Origin: Bacteroidia bacterium
Lineage (GTDB): Bacteria; Bacteroidota; Ignavibacteria; UBA10030
Length of the DNA: 50,449 bases
Direction: 5' to 3'
Assembly (NCBI GenBank): GCA_022180565.1
Contig: BQML01000013.1
Coordinates: 1-50,449 of the forward strand
Part shown: positions 34,774-42,749 of the stretch, in pieces
Position numbering within the stretch: the first letter of the stretch is position 1
Layout of the letters: each line of letters begins with the position of its first letter
Translations under genes and position numbers: made by a program
Notes under the pieces: generated by a model
Told to the model about the DNA's origin: nothing
Database searches by the model: none
The model's input: only the letters and a program-made list of their open reading frames with translations

Positions 34774-35151
34774 ATGACAGAGAATGAGCTTTCGTACGAG
34801 GTCATTGGCGGGGCGTTGGAAGTTCACAGGTTGCTGGGGCCTGGACTGCTGGAATCAACATACGAAGCAGCCTTGAAGAAAGAGCTTGAGTTGCGCAGTA
34901 TTCCCGTCTTGCGGCAGGTTGCGCTTCCCGTGATCTATAAGGAGGAGCACTGCGAAGGAGGATACCGGATTGACCTGCTCGTAGGGGGAAAGCTGATCGT
35001 CGAGATCAAAGCCGTGGATGCACTCCACGATATCCATCTTGCACAGGTTCTGACATACTTGAAGCTGGGTGAATTCAAACTTGGGCTTCTTATCAACTTC
35101 AACGTCACGAAACTCAAGAACGGGATCCGGCGTGTGGTCAACAAACTCTGA
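34774..35151 (+). CDS. GxxExxY family protein with PD-(D/E)XK nuclease-like core
   Basis: A 125-residue protein. It has the family-defining motif in LGPGLLESTYEAAL (G-x-x-E-x-x-Y) and, further on, YRIDLLVGGKLIVEIKAVD: an Asp then Glu-x-Lys in the spacing of the PD-(D/E)XK nuclease fold. The end is HLAQVLTYLKLGEFKLGLLINFN. No member's function is firmly known to me. The ATG at 34774 lies just after a run of seven G and AG, a strong ribosome site. The gene is framed by 59-bp repeats in direct orientation and sits within a lipoate/2-oxoacid dehydrogenase operon. Its mobility or a role in acting on the repeats is hypothesis. Confidence 0.88.
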   Translation: MTENELSYEVIGGALEVHRLLGPGLLESTYEAALKKELELRSIPVLRQVALPVIYKEEHCEGGYRIDLLVGGKLIVEIKAVDALHDIHLAQVLTYLKLGEFKLGLLINFNVTKLKNGIRRVVNKL

Positions 35152-35170
35152 TTGCGACCTTTGCCATTCA

Positions 35171-35288
35171 AAAATCAGAGCTCTACATCTTTGCGCCCTT
35201 TGCGCCTTCTTCGCGCTCTTTGCGGTTAAAAAATCAGAGCTCTACATCTTTGCGTTCTTTGCGCCTTCTTCGCGCTCTTTGTGGTTAA
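35171..35288 (+). repeat. Two 59-bp TTTGCG-type repeats, right flank of the GxxExxY gene
   Basis: Two units start at 35171 and 35230. Both read AAAATCAGAGCTCTACATC, then TTTGCG words and GCG(C)TCTTTG(C/T)GGTTAAA. The left-flank copy has AGATCT where these have AGAGCTCT, keeping a palindrome at the same place. They end about 25 nt before the E2 start codon. Confidence 0.9.
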
Positions 35289-35314
35289 AAAACAAAGCCC
35301 CCTGAGGACTCAGC

Positions 35315-36640
35315 ATGCAAGTTGAAGTAGTGATGCCGAAAATGGGAGAAAGCATTCAGGAAGGGAAGATCCTTCGCTGGACGAAAAAGCCCGGCGACAA
35401 GGTTCAGAAGGACGAAACCATTCTGGAGATCAGCACCGACAAGGTCGATTCGGAGATCCCCTCTCCGGCTTCAGGGATCCTCACGAAGATCGTGGTTCCG
35501 GAAAACGAGACGGTGGAGGTCGGTACGGTCATTGCCATGATCGAGACCGATGAGGCAACCACCAAGGTTGAACCTGCGGACCCGGAGCTGAAGAGAGGAG
35601 AAGCTCAACCCAGGTCAGAAGAAAGGCCTGAACCGGTTCGGAAACCTTCAGAAACACAGGCTGAGCCTTTCCGACGGCGGGCGAACGGAGACAGGTTTTA
35701 TTCCCCCGTTGTACGAAGTATTGCAGAGAAAGAGGGGCTTTCACGGGAAGAACTGGATTCGATCAGCGGGAGCGGAGCAGGAGGCAGGGTTACGAAAAAT
35801 GATGTGTTGGGGTATTTGAAGAACAGAACCCGGGAACCGGAATTCAGGAGTCCGGCGGCGGGTGTCCGAAGTGAGGAACGGGCGGTGAGGATGGTGGATA
35901 TCAAGGAGCTGGCAAAGCAGTACCCGCCGCCGCAGTACGAGATTCGGCAGATGGATAACATTCAGCAGAAGATGGCGGAGCACATGGTGCGGAGTGTGCA
36001 GACGTCTCCTCATGTCCAGGCGATATCTGAGTGTGACCTGACCCGGATTGCGGCGTTCCGAATGGAAAAGGCGGCGGGGTTTGAGAAGCGCGAGGGCTTC
36101 AAGCTTACCTACACGCCGTTCTTCCTGGATGCCACCATCCGCGCCCTGAAGCAATTCCCCCTCGTGAACAGCTCGGTCGAAGGCGACAAGATCATTCTCA
36201 AGCGATTCATTCATCTCGGCATGGCCGTGGCAACTCCTTCGGGCTTGATCGTGCCGGTGATCCGGCATGCCGAGGAAAAGAGCTTCCTGGGAATTGCCCG
36301 GGCAGCGAACGACATCGGAGTCAGGGCCCGCAACAGGAAATTAACGCCCGACGACATCCAGGGCGGCACGTTCACGGTGACGAACTACGGGGTGTTCGGG
36401 AACATCATCGGAATCCCGATTATTCATCAGCCCCAGGTCGCCATTCTGGGTTTCGGAGCCATCAAGAAGCGACCGGTCGTGATCACCGACGCCAATGGAA
36501 CCGATGCTCTTGCCATCCGGTCGATGTGCTATCTCACGCTCTCGTTTGATCATCGGATCCTCGACGGCGCGATCGGTGGACAGTTCATCGAAGCCGTGGT
36601 CTCGAATCTCGAAAACTTTGACTTTGGCAATTTGTTCTGA
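35315..36640 (+). CDS. Dihydrolipoamide acyltransferase (E2)
   Basis: A 441-residue E2. It has an N-terminal lipoyl domain (residues 1-78, lipoylated Lys in [11 protein letters not shown]), a Pro/Glu-rich linker, a peripheral-subunit binding domain around 128-165 ([19 protein letters not shown]) and the catalytic domain to the end with [11 protein letters not shown]. The lack of a second lipoyl domain suggests a branched-chain or 2-oxoglutarate-type E2 rather than a multi-lipoyl pyruvate type. GAGG lies 7 nt upstream of the ATG. It belongs with the fused E1 at 32221 and E3 at 30129. Confidence 0.94.
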   Translation: MQVEVVMPKMGESIQEGKILRWTKKPGDKVQKDETILEISTDKVDSEIPSPASGILTKIVVPENETVEVGTVIAMIETDEATTKVEPADPELKRGEAQPRSEERPEPVRKPSETQAEPFRRRANGDRFYSPVVRSIAEKEGLSREELDSISGSGAGGRVTKNDVLGYLKNRTREPEFRSPAAGVRSEERAVRMVDIKELAKQYPPPQYEIRQMDNIQQKMAEHMVRSVQTSPHVQAISECDLTRIAAFRMEKAAGFEKREGFKLTYTPFFLDATIRALKQFPLVNSSVEGDKIILKRFIHLGMAVATPSGLIVPVIRHAEEKSFLGIARAANDIGVRARNRKLTPDDIQGGTFTVTNYGVFGNIIGIPIIHQPQVAILGFGAIKKRPVVITDANGTDALAIRSMCYLTLSFDHRILDGAIGGQFIEAVVSNLENFDFGNLF

Positions 36641-36662
36641 GGTTAGTACAGAGAGTTTCATC

Positions 36663-37547
36663 ATGGCCGATATTATTGCCGAGATACCAGCTGTTACGGA
36701 TTCCGCCGGGCCGCGTCGGCCGGAGTGGCTGAAGGCGAAGATTCCGGGCGGGGAGAACTATGCTCGGATCAAGCAGCTGGTGGATCATCAGCGGTTGCAC
36801 ACCGTGTGCGAAGAGGCCCGGTGCCCCAATCTCGGCGAATGCTGGAACTCTGGAACAGCGACATTCATGATCCTCGGCGACATCTGCACGCGCTCGTGTG
36901 GATTCTGTGCTGTGAAAACCGGTCGTCCGGATTACGGGCTCGATTGGGACGAGCCGCGGAGGGTCGCGGAGACGGTGCGCACGATGAATCTCCGCCACGC
37001 GGTGATCACCTCGGTGAACCGGGATGAGCGAAGGGATGGCGGTTCGCCGATTTTTGCCGAGACGATCCGTGTGATCCGGGAATTTGTTCCCACGTGCAGT
37101 GTCGAAGTGCTGATTCCGGATTTCAAGGGGAGCGACGAGGCCTTGAAGACGGTACTCGACGCCCGCCCGGACATTCTGAACCACAACCTGGAAACGGTTC
37201 CCCGGTTGTACCACATCGTCCGGCCGCAGGCGAATTACCGGCAGTCTCTTGAGGTCCTGGAACGATCGAAGAAGAGGGGGTTTGTGACGAAAACCGGACT
37301 GATGTTGGGAATTGGAGAGCGGACGGAGGAGATTCTCGAGGTTATGAGGGATGCCCGGGCCGTTGATTGTGATATTCTGACGCTCGGACAGTACCTCCAG
37401 CCCACGCGGGAGCATTTGCCCGTGGACCGGTATGTTCATCCCGACGAGTTTCGTATGCTGAAAGAAGAAGGACTTGCCATGGGATTCCGCCACGTCGAAT
37501 CCGGCCCCCTCGTTCGTAGTTCCTACCACGCGGCGAACCACGTGTAG
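36663..37547 (+). CDS. lipA: Lipoyl synthase
   Basis: A 294-residue radical SAM enzyme that inserts two sulfurs into octanoyl-lipoyl domains. The auxiliary cluster ligands are in [12 protein letters not shown]; the radical SAM cluster is in CTRSCGFC; the C-terminal RSSYHA motif is present. ATG 36663 is taken from family alignment; the frame from 36495 overlaps E2. It follows E2 by 22 nt, closing the lpd-lipB-E1-E2-lipA set. Confidence 0.96.
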   Translation: MADIIAEIPAVTDSAGPRRPEWLKAKIPGGENYARIKQLVDHQRLHTVCEEARCPNLGECWNSGTATFMILGDICTRSCGFCAVKTGRPDYGLDWDEPRRVAETVRTMNLRHAVITSVNRDERRDGGSPIFAETIRVIREFVPTCSVEVLIPDFKGSDEALKTVLDARPDILNHNLETVPRLYHIVRPQANYRQSLEVLERSKKRGFVTKTGLMLGIGERTEEILEVMRDARAVDCDILTLGQYLQPTREHLPVDRYVHPDEFRMLKEEGLAMGFRHVESGPLVRSSYHAANHV

Positions 37548-37580
37548 AGCGCGTTGAGTGAGACGTGAGACTTCTGATTG

Positions 37581-37609
37581 TTGACTTTCTCCCGCCTTTT
37601 TGCTACATT
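37581..37609 (+). promoter_or_regulatory. Predicted promoter for rplM-rpsI
   Basis: TTGACT (37581-37586) and TACATT (37604-37609) with 17 bp between. The transcript would begin near 37616, about 40 nt before rplM. It is the best match in the window to the shared pattern. Confidence 0.6.
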
Positions 37610-37656
37610 TAAAGGCTTTATCCATTCATTTGATCGATTTCTTCCGGAGTTATGAA

Positions 37657-38115
37657 ATGCAGTCATCGCCGAAGACACATTTTTTTAAGCCCGAAGAAGT
37701 GCCGCAGAGGTGGTATTTGGTTGATGCCGCGGGCCAAACCCTGGGGCGGATTGCATCCCAGGTCGCCCACATTCTGCGCGGCAAGCACAAGCCCCAGTTT
37801 ACGCCAAATTTTGACGTCGGCGATTATGTGGTGGTGATCAATGCCGAAAAGGTGGTTGTCACGGGCAATCGTGAGGAGTTGAAACAGCTCTATCACAACA
37901 CGCTCTATCCCGGCGGTGCGCGCTTCGAGTCGATCAGAGACCTCCTCAAGCGTCGTCCGGAGTATGTGATGGAACATGCCGTCAAGGGCATGCTTCCCCA
38001 TAATCGTCTGGGCCGAAAGATCTTCAGGAAACTGAAGGTCTATGCGGGCGACAAGCATCCGCATTCAGCCCAGAAACCCGAGCCCCTTCCGCAGACAGTG
38101 AAACGATCATCATAA
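37657..38115 (+). CDS. rplM: 50S ribosomal protein L13
   Basis: A 152-residue L13 of the large subunit. Conserved pieces are WYLVDAAGQTLGRIASQVAHILRGKHKP, the NAEKVVVTGN strand and the VKGMLPHNRLGRKIFRKLKVYAG segment. ATG 37657 is preferred because CGGAG lies 7 nt upstream; the frame to 37600 has no ribosome site. It forms the standard rplM-rpsI pair, with a 9-nt gap. Confidence 0.97.
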   Translation: MQSSPKTHFFKPEEVPQRWYLVDAAGQTLGRIASQVAHILRGKHKPQFTPNFDVGDYVVVINAEKVVVTGNREELKQLYHNTLYPGGARFESIRDLLKRRPEYVMEHAVKGMLPHNRLGRKIFRKLKVYAGDKHPHSAQKPEPLPQTVKRSS

Positions 38116-38124
38116 GGAAATTCG

Positions 38125-38511
38125 ATGCAGCCTCGAGTACATGTTGGACGCCGTAAGACCTCAATCGCCCGGGTCAAGATCTCCGACGGATCCGGAAAGA
38201 TCCTCATCAACAACCGTCCGCTTGATCAATACTTCGGGCTTGACATCCTGCGGAATGAAGTCTTGAAGCCCTTTGCGGTAACGAACACGGTGGGGCGTTA
38301 TGATGCAAAGATCAATGTCGAGGGCGGTGGACCGACCGGGCAGGCCGGAGCGATCAAGCTCGGCATTGCCCGTTCCCTTGTTGCGCTCGATGGAGACCTT
38401 CGCTCCAGCCTTCGGGGCGCAGGCCTCCTGACGCGTGATCCCCGAATGGTGGAGAGAAAGAAATACGGGCAGAAGAAGGCCCGAAAGCGGTTCCAGTTCT
38501 CGAAGCGATAA
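38125..38511 (+). CDS. rpsI: 30S ribosomal protein S9
   Basis: A 128-residue S9. It shows VGRRKTSIARVKI at the start, GGGPTGQAGAIKLGIARSL in the middle and the basic end KKARKRFQFSKR that reaches the P-site tRNA. AAGGAA precedes the ATG. A repeat-bearing space of 278 nt follows before rpsB. Confidence 0.97.
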   Translation: MQPRVHVGRRKTSIARVKISDGSGKILINNRPLDQYFGLDILRNEVLKPFAVTNTVGRYDAKINVEGGGPTGQAGAIKLGIARSLVALDGDLRSSLRGAGLLTRDPRMVERKKYGQKKARKRFQFSKR

Positions 38512-38512
38512 A

Positions 38513-38690
38513 ACTGGAAATTCGAAATCCGAATTTCGAAGCCCGAAACAAATTCCAAATCTGAAGTACGCCTGCGTGCCGTTTCGAATTTCGAGTTTAG
38601 GTTTCGAACTTGTCTCGAATTTCGAATTTTCGAATGTTTCGTTTTTTTTCGTATTTCTGATTTCGAATTTCGAATTTATCAATCATATCC
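38513..38690. repeat. Palindromic TTCGAATTTC-type repeat cluster between rpsI and rpsB
   Basis: The left half is made of GAAATTCGAAATCCGAA-like words and the right half of their complements (TTTCGAATTTCGAG and similar), so the transcript could fold into a long imperfect hairpin. It begins 2 nt after the rpsI stop. Related clusters lie after frr and after the double-PspC gene. The rest of the space, 38691-38789, shows only the rpsB leader. Confidence 0.8.
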
Positions 38691-38789
38691 TCCGATCCGA
38701 CCGGAAGTGCCCTGAGTTCATGAAATGACCGAAGGGTCCCGCAAGGAAATGACGGGGATAGTCGACCAACTAACCCAAGAGGAAGCATC

Positions 38790-39551
38790 ATGCCACGTGT
38801 AGATCTGGAAGCGCTGCTGACCGCGGGTGCGCATTTCGGGCACCTGACCCGCCGATGGAATCCCAAGATGAAGCCGTTCATTTTCATGGAGCGGAACGGG
38901 ATTCATATCATTGATCTCAAGAAGACCCAGGAAATGCTTGAAGCCGCCTGCAACGCGGTTTCAAATATCGTTGCAGAGAACAAACGCGTGCTGTTTGTGG
39001 CGACGAAGAAGCCCGCCAGGGACGTTGTCCGCAGTGAGGCGACGCGGTGCAATGCGTTCTATGTCACCGAACGCTGGCTAGGCGGCATGTTGACCAACTT
39101 TACCACCATCCGCAAGAGCGTCAAGCGTCTCAACAATATTGAAAAGATGGAGAGCGACGGGACGTTCGAGAACATCACCAAGAAGGAGCGCCTGTTCCTA
39201 AGCCGTGAACGGGAGAAACTGCAGGGAGTGCTGAGCGGCGTCGTAGAAATGTCCCGCCTCCCCGGCCTCGTGTATGTAGTGGACATCAAGAAAGAGGCCA
39301 TCGCAGTTAACGAAGCCCGGCGCCTCGGTATTCCGGTTGTCGCGATCGTCGACACCAACTGCGACCCGGAACTCGTCGATTATCCGATACCTGCAAACGA
39401 CGATGCGTTGAAGGCGGTGCAGGTGATTACAACCGCGATCGCCGATGCCGTGATCGAGGGCAGTCAGCGTGCCGCGTCGGCGCGAGCGGCCGAAGCCGAG
39501 AATGCGGCCGAGGCAGAGAAGATCGAATTGGAACACAAGGCGTCATCGTGA
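38790..39551 (+). CDS. rpsB: 30S ribosomal protein S2
   Basis: A 253-residue S2. Conserved stretches are LLTAGAHFGHLTRRWNPKMKPFIF, the FVATKKPARDVV strand, RWLGGMLTNFTTI and VVAIVDTNCDPELVDYPIPANDDA. A C-terminal tail of Ala/Glu-rich residues follows. AGAGGA lies 8 nt upstream of the ATG. The next gene, tsf, is 15 nt downstream. Confidence 0.97.
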   Translation: MPRVDLEALLTAGAHFGHLTRRWNPKMKPFIFMERNGIHIIDLKKTQEMLEAACNAVSNIVAENKRVLFVATKKPARDVVRSEATRCNAFYVTERWLGGMLTNFTTIRKSVKRLNNIEKMESDGTFENITKKERLFLSREREKLQGVLSGVVEMSRLPGLVYVVDIKKEAIAVNEARRLGIPVVAIVDTNCDPELVDYPIPANDDALKAVQVITTAIADAVIEGSQRAASARAAEAENAAEAEKIELEHKASS

Positions 39552-39566
39552 GGAGCATACATCAGA

Positions 39567-40175
39567 ATGAGCGCAGTAACGACAGAGAAAATCAAGGAGT
39601 TGCGTGAGCTAAGCGGTGCGGGGATGATGGACTGCAAGCGGGCACTGGAGGAGGCCGGCGGCGACCTGCAGAAGGCCATGGAAGTGCTCAGAAAGAAGGG
39701 CGCGGCCACCGCGGCAAAACGGGCGGACAAAGAAGCCAACCAGGGTGTGGTCGAAGCCTACATCCACGCGGGCGGAAGGATCGGTGCGATGGTGGAGCTG
39801 AACTGCGAAACCGACTTCGTGGCCAAGACCCCGGATTTCAAGGCCCTGGCACACGATATTGCGATGCAAATTGCCGCCATGAGCCCTCGCTACATTTCCC
39901 GAGAACAGGTTGAACCGTCGGTGATCGAAAAAGAAATCGAGATTTATAAGACCCAGGCAAAGAACGAGGGCAAGCCGGCGAATGTTGCGGAAAAAATCGC
40001 TCAGGGTCGTCTCGAAAAGTTCTATGAGGAAGTCTGTCTCATGGAACAATCCTTCATCAAGGATTCCGGCAAGACCATCAAGGATCTCCTCGATGAGGCA
40101 ACCGCCAAGGTTGGCGAACGCGTCTCCATCCGACGATTCATGCGCTACCATCTCGGCGAAGACGGACAAAGCTGA
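39567..40175 (+). CDS. tsf: Translation elongation factor Ts
   Basis: A 202-residue EF-Ts of the short type (about 200 residues rather than the 283 of E. coli). It has the N-terminal UBA-like domain (IKELRELSGAGMMDCKRALEEAGGD), then TDFVAKTPDF in the core that contacts EF-Tu. The short form lacks much of the second core subdomain and coiled coil. It is directly followed by a strong terminator. Confidence 0.96.
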   Translation: MSAVTTEKIKELRELSGAGMMDCKRALEEAGGDLQKAMEVLRKKGAATAAKRADKEANQGVVEAYIHAGGRIGAMVELNCETDFVAKTPDFKALAHDIAMQIAAMSPRYISREQVEPSVIEKEIEIYKTQAKNEGKPANVAEKIAQGRLEKFYEEVCLMEQSFIKDSGKTIKDLLDEATAKVGERVSIRRFMRYHLGEDGQS

Positions 40176-40184
40176 CAATCCATG

Positions 40185-40213
40185 ATCCCGAAGAGATTCG
40201 GGATTTTTTTTTA
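40185..40213 (+). terminator. Strong intrinsic terminator between tsf and pyrH
   Basis: An 8-bp stem (ATCCCGAA with TTCGGGAT), a GAGA tetraloop and a run of ten T. The pyrH start codon lies only 7 nt after the T run, so the terminator sits on top of the pyrH ribosome site. Read-through would therefore be needed for expression from the rpsB promoter. Confidence 0.92.
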
Positions 40214-40220
40214 AGGCGCT

Positions 40221-40949
40221 ATGAAATCACGGTACAAGAGAATTCTCCTGAAGCTGAGCGGCGAGGCGCTGATGGGCGACCAGGAGTACGGCATCGATTC
40301 CAGCGTGCTGAGCGTTTATGCCGATGAGATTAAGAGCGTGCAGGCCGAAGGCGTGCAGGTTGGGATCGTTATCGGGGGCGGGAACATCTACCGGGGTATC
40401 GAGAACTCGTCCGATGGTATCGACAAGGTGACGGGCGACCACATGGGTATGCTGGCAACGGTCATTAATGCCCTCGCCCTGCAGAGCGCTCTGGAGCACA
40501 AAGGGGTGCTCACGCGATGTCTTACGGCCATCAACATGGAGAAAATCGCCGAGCCCTTCATTCGCCGCAGAGCCATCCGGCACCTCGAGAAAGACAGAGT
40601 CGTGATCTTCGCCGCCGGCACCGGAAATCCATACTTTACGACCGACACGGCCGCAGTGCTGAGGGCAATCGAAATCGAGGCCGACGTGATTCTCAAGGGT
40701 ACGCGCGTGGACGGCATCTATGACAGCGACCCCGAAAAAAACAGCAAGGCGGTGCATTTTCCGAAAATATCGTACAGCGACGTACTGCGACGGGATCTGA
40801 AAGTGATGGACCTTACGGCTATCACCCTTTGTAAAGAGAACGACCTTCCGCTCATCGTCTTTAACATGAATAGGACGGGTAATCTGAAGAGGCTTGTTCG
40901 CGGAGAGAATGTCGGCTCAATTGTCACCGCGACAGGGCAGGAAGCCTGA
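40221..40949 (+). CDS. pyrH: UMP kinase
   Basis: A 242-residue bacterial UMP kinase of the amino acid kinase superfamily. It has [24 protein letters not shown], and the [30 protein letters not shown] run. The usual pyrH-frr order is kept. There is no space for a separate promoter between the upstream terminator and the ATG, so transcription depends on read-through or a start within tsf. Confidence 0.97.
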   Translation: MKSRYKRILLKLSGEALMGDQEYGIDSSVLSVYADEIKSVQAEGVQVGIVIGGGNIYRGIENSSDGIDKVTGDHMGMLATVINALALQSALEHKGVLTRCLTAINMEKIAEPFIRRRAIRHLEKDRVVIFAAGTGNPYFTTDTAAVLRAIEIEADVILKGTRVDGIYDSDPEKNSKAVHFPKISYSDVLRRDLKVMDLTAITLCKENDLPLIVFNMNRTGNLKRLVRGENVGSIVTATGQEA

Positions 40950-40972
40950 TCATCAATCTGTACGAGGACCCT

Positions 40973-41530
40973 ATGGTGAAGAACATACTTGCCGATGCCG
41001 ACAACCGTATGAAAAAAGCTGTGGAGGTGGTAAGGGATGAGTTTTCCAAAATCAGAACGGGAAAAGCAACGACCGCGCTCCTTGATGCGGTGAAGGTGGA
41101 CTATTACGGCACCATGACACCGTTGAAGCAAGTCGCCAACGTCAGCACCCCCGATGTTCATACCATCGCCGTTCAGCCGTGGGAAAAGGGGATGCTCCAG
41201 CCTATCGAAAAGGCCATTCTGAACGCGAACCTGGGTTTGAATCCAACGAACGACGGCAATCTCGTCCGGGTTCCTATTCCGCCCCTCAACGAGGAACGCC
41301 GCAGAGAGCTTGTGAAACTGGTGAAGAAGTTTGCAGAGGAGGGCAGGATCGCCGTTCGAAACGTCCGCCGGGACGCGATTGAACATTTGAAGAAGACCGA
41401 AAAGCAAGAGCACATCTCGGAGGATGAGCGCAAGAGGGGTGAGCAGGAGGTTCAAAAGATGACCGATAGGCACATCAAGGAAATCGATCATCTTGTGGAA
41501 TTGAAAGAGAAGGAGATCATGGAAGTGTAG
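40973..41530 (+). CDS. frr: Ribosome recycling factor
   Basis: A 185-residue RRF, which splits post-termination ribosomes with EF-G. Domain I shows FSKIRTGKATTALLDAVKVDYYG, then the domain II stretch and the final helix with VRRDAIEHLKKTEKQEHISEDE. Length and motif positions are standard. GAGGACC lies just before the ATG. Repeats begin a few bases after the stop. Confidence 0.97.
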   Translation: MVKNILADADNRMKKAVEVVRDEFSKIRTGKATTALLDAVKVDYYGTMTPLKQVANVSTPDVHTIAVQPWEKGMLQPIEKAILNANLGLNPTNDGNLVRVPIPPLNEERRRELVKLVKKFAEEGRIAVRNVRRDAIEHLKKTEKQEHISEDERKRGEQEVQKMTDRHIKEIDHLVELKEKEIMEV

Positions 41531-41532
41531 GG

Positions 41533-41695
41533 GGCAAATCCGAAATCCGAAGCTCGAAGCACGAAACAAATCCGAAATCCAAAGCACGAACGATTGCTTG
41601 GAGTTTATGAAATTGCTCCATTTTGTTTCGTATTTCGGACTTAGAGTTTGTTTCGGATTTTGAATTTCGTGCTTCGGAGTTGGGATTTTCTGACC
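41533..41695. repeat. Palindromic TTCGAATTTC-type repeat cluster after frr
   Basis: The left arm has CCGAAATCCGAAGCTCGAAGC words and the right arm has complementary TTTCGGATTTTGAATTTCG words, separated by about 40 nt. It resembles the clusters at 38513 and 42435 in words and layout. The remaining sequence to 41753 contains the leader of the next gene. Confidence 0.8.
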
Positions 41696-41753
41696 AGGCC
41701 CCGAAACTTCACGTCTCCCCCCACGTATGCCATGGTGTCCTTAGGAGGGCACG

Positions 41754-42434
41754 ATGGAACCTTCCCCCAAGCGCCTGTACCGAAGCTCTTCAAACCGCAT
41801 GATCGCCGGCGTCTGCGGCGGGGTCGCTGAATACCTCAATGTTGACCCCACGCTCGTCCGTGTCACCTGGATTCTCCTTTCGATCCTCCCTCTGATCCCC
41901 GGTATTCTCATTTATATCATCGCCTGGTTCATCATTCCTTCTGCTCCGGCGATGAATACCGACATTCCGCGTAGTGCCACTTCCGGGAACCGAACTGGCG
42001 CGGCAGTGCTGGGGGTCCTGTTCATTGCCATCGGGGCTATGATTTTCCTGGGAAACTTGGATATTCTGGACTGGGAGGAGTGGTGGGAAGTTTCCTGGGA
42101 GTATGTCTTTCCTCTCATGCTCGTTGCCATTGGCGTGTTTCTGATGGCCCGCCCGGCACGGGTTTCATCCGGTGAGCCAGCGCCCGAAGATAAACGCTCG
42201 GCGAGGAAAACTTCCGGGCCTGCCTCTGGCCCCCGACTGCACCGGTCGAAAACCGAACGCAAGATCGGAGGAGTCTGCGGTGGCCTCGCCGCATATTTCG
42301 GTGTCGATGTGTCGATCATTCGCGTGGCGTTCGTCTTTTTCACGCTCTGGCCCTTTGGCCTGGGTGCCGTGGTGTACCTGGTCATGATGCTCGTTATGCC
42401 GGAAGAAAATCTGGTAGCAAGTACAAAGCCCTAG
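41754..42434 (+). CDS. Membrane protein with two PspC domains
   Basis: A 226-residue protein. The first PspC domain is at about 6-62 (KRLYRSSSNRMIAGVCGGVAEYLNVDP, then a hydrophobic helix). A middle part with two hydrophobic segments follows at about 80-140, and the second PspC domain is at about 163-220 (KTERKIGGVCGGLAAYFGVDV, then a helix). PspC proteins take part in envelope stress responses, and PspC domains are often paired with LiaF/DUF5668-type membrane parts, which the middle resembles. GGAGG lies close to the ATG. No pspA or pspB gene is visible. Confidence 0.88.
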   Translation: MEPSPKRLYRSSSNRMIAGVCGGVAEYLNVDPTLVRVTWILLSILPLIPGILIYIIAWFIIPSAPAMNTDIPRSATSGNRTGAAVLGVLFIAIGAMIFLGNLDILDWEEWWEVSWEYVFPLMLVAIGVFLMARPARVSSGEPAPEDKRSARKTSGPASGPRLHRSKTERKIGGVCGGLAAYFGVDVSIIRVAFVFFTLWPFGLGAVVYLVMMLVMPEENLVASTKP

Positions 42435-42442
42435 GGAAATCC

Positions 42443-42653
42443 GAAATCCGAAGCTCGAAGCACGAAACAAATACGAAATGCGAAGCTCGAAGCACGAAAC
42501 AAATACGAAATGCGAAGCTCGAAGCACGAAACAAATACGAAATCCGAAGCTCGAAGCACGAAACAAATACGAAATCCGAAGCTCGAAGCACGAAACAAAT
42601 ACGAAATGCGAAGCTCGAAGCACGAAACAAATACGAAATCCGAAGCTCGAAAC
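42443..42653 (+). repeat. 32-bp tandem repeat array (six units and a partial seventh)
   Basis: Units begin at 42443, 42475, 42507, 42539, 42571 and 42603, with a partial one at 42635. Each reads GAAAT(C/G)CGAAGCTCG, then AAGCACGAAACAAATAC. The sixth base varies C, G, G, C, C, G, C along the array, and the other bases are identical. It forms the left arm of a palindromic cluster whose right arm lies at 42672-42740. Confidence 0.95.
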
Positions 42654-42671
42654 TCCAGGGATTAACCTCAT

Positions 42672-42740
42672 TTTCGAATTTCGGATTTAGAATTTCGAAT
42701 TTGTCTCGTATTTCGTATTTCGATATTCGAATTTCCAAAG
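42672..42740. repeat. Right arm of the repeat cluster after the PspC gene
   Basis: The words TTTTCGAATTTCGG, AGAATTTCGAATTTG and TCTCGTATTTCG complement the tandem array to the left. The same kind of word is found in the right arms at 38580-38690 and 41628-41690. The whole space 42435-42749 holds no gene. Confidence 0.75.
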
Positions 42741-42749
42741 CCCTTCATC

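Noticed and set aside
42443-42653. CRISPR array
   Set aside because: The 32-bp units follow one another with no spacers, and no cas gene is present in the window.
42165-42738. Minus-strand frames rich in Phe, Arg and Ser repeats over the 32-bp array
   Set aside because: These are translations of the tandem repeat, with no start signal and no homology expected; such frames are often mis-annotated as hypothetical proteins.
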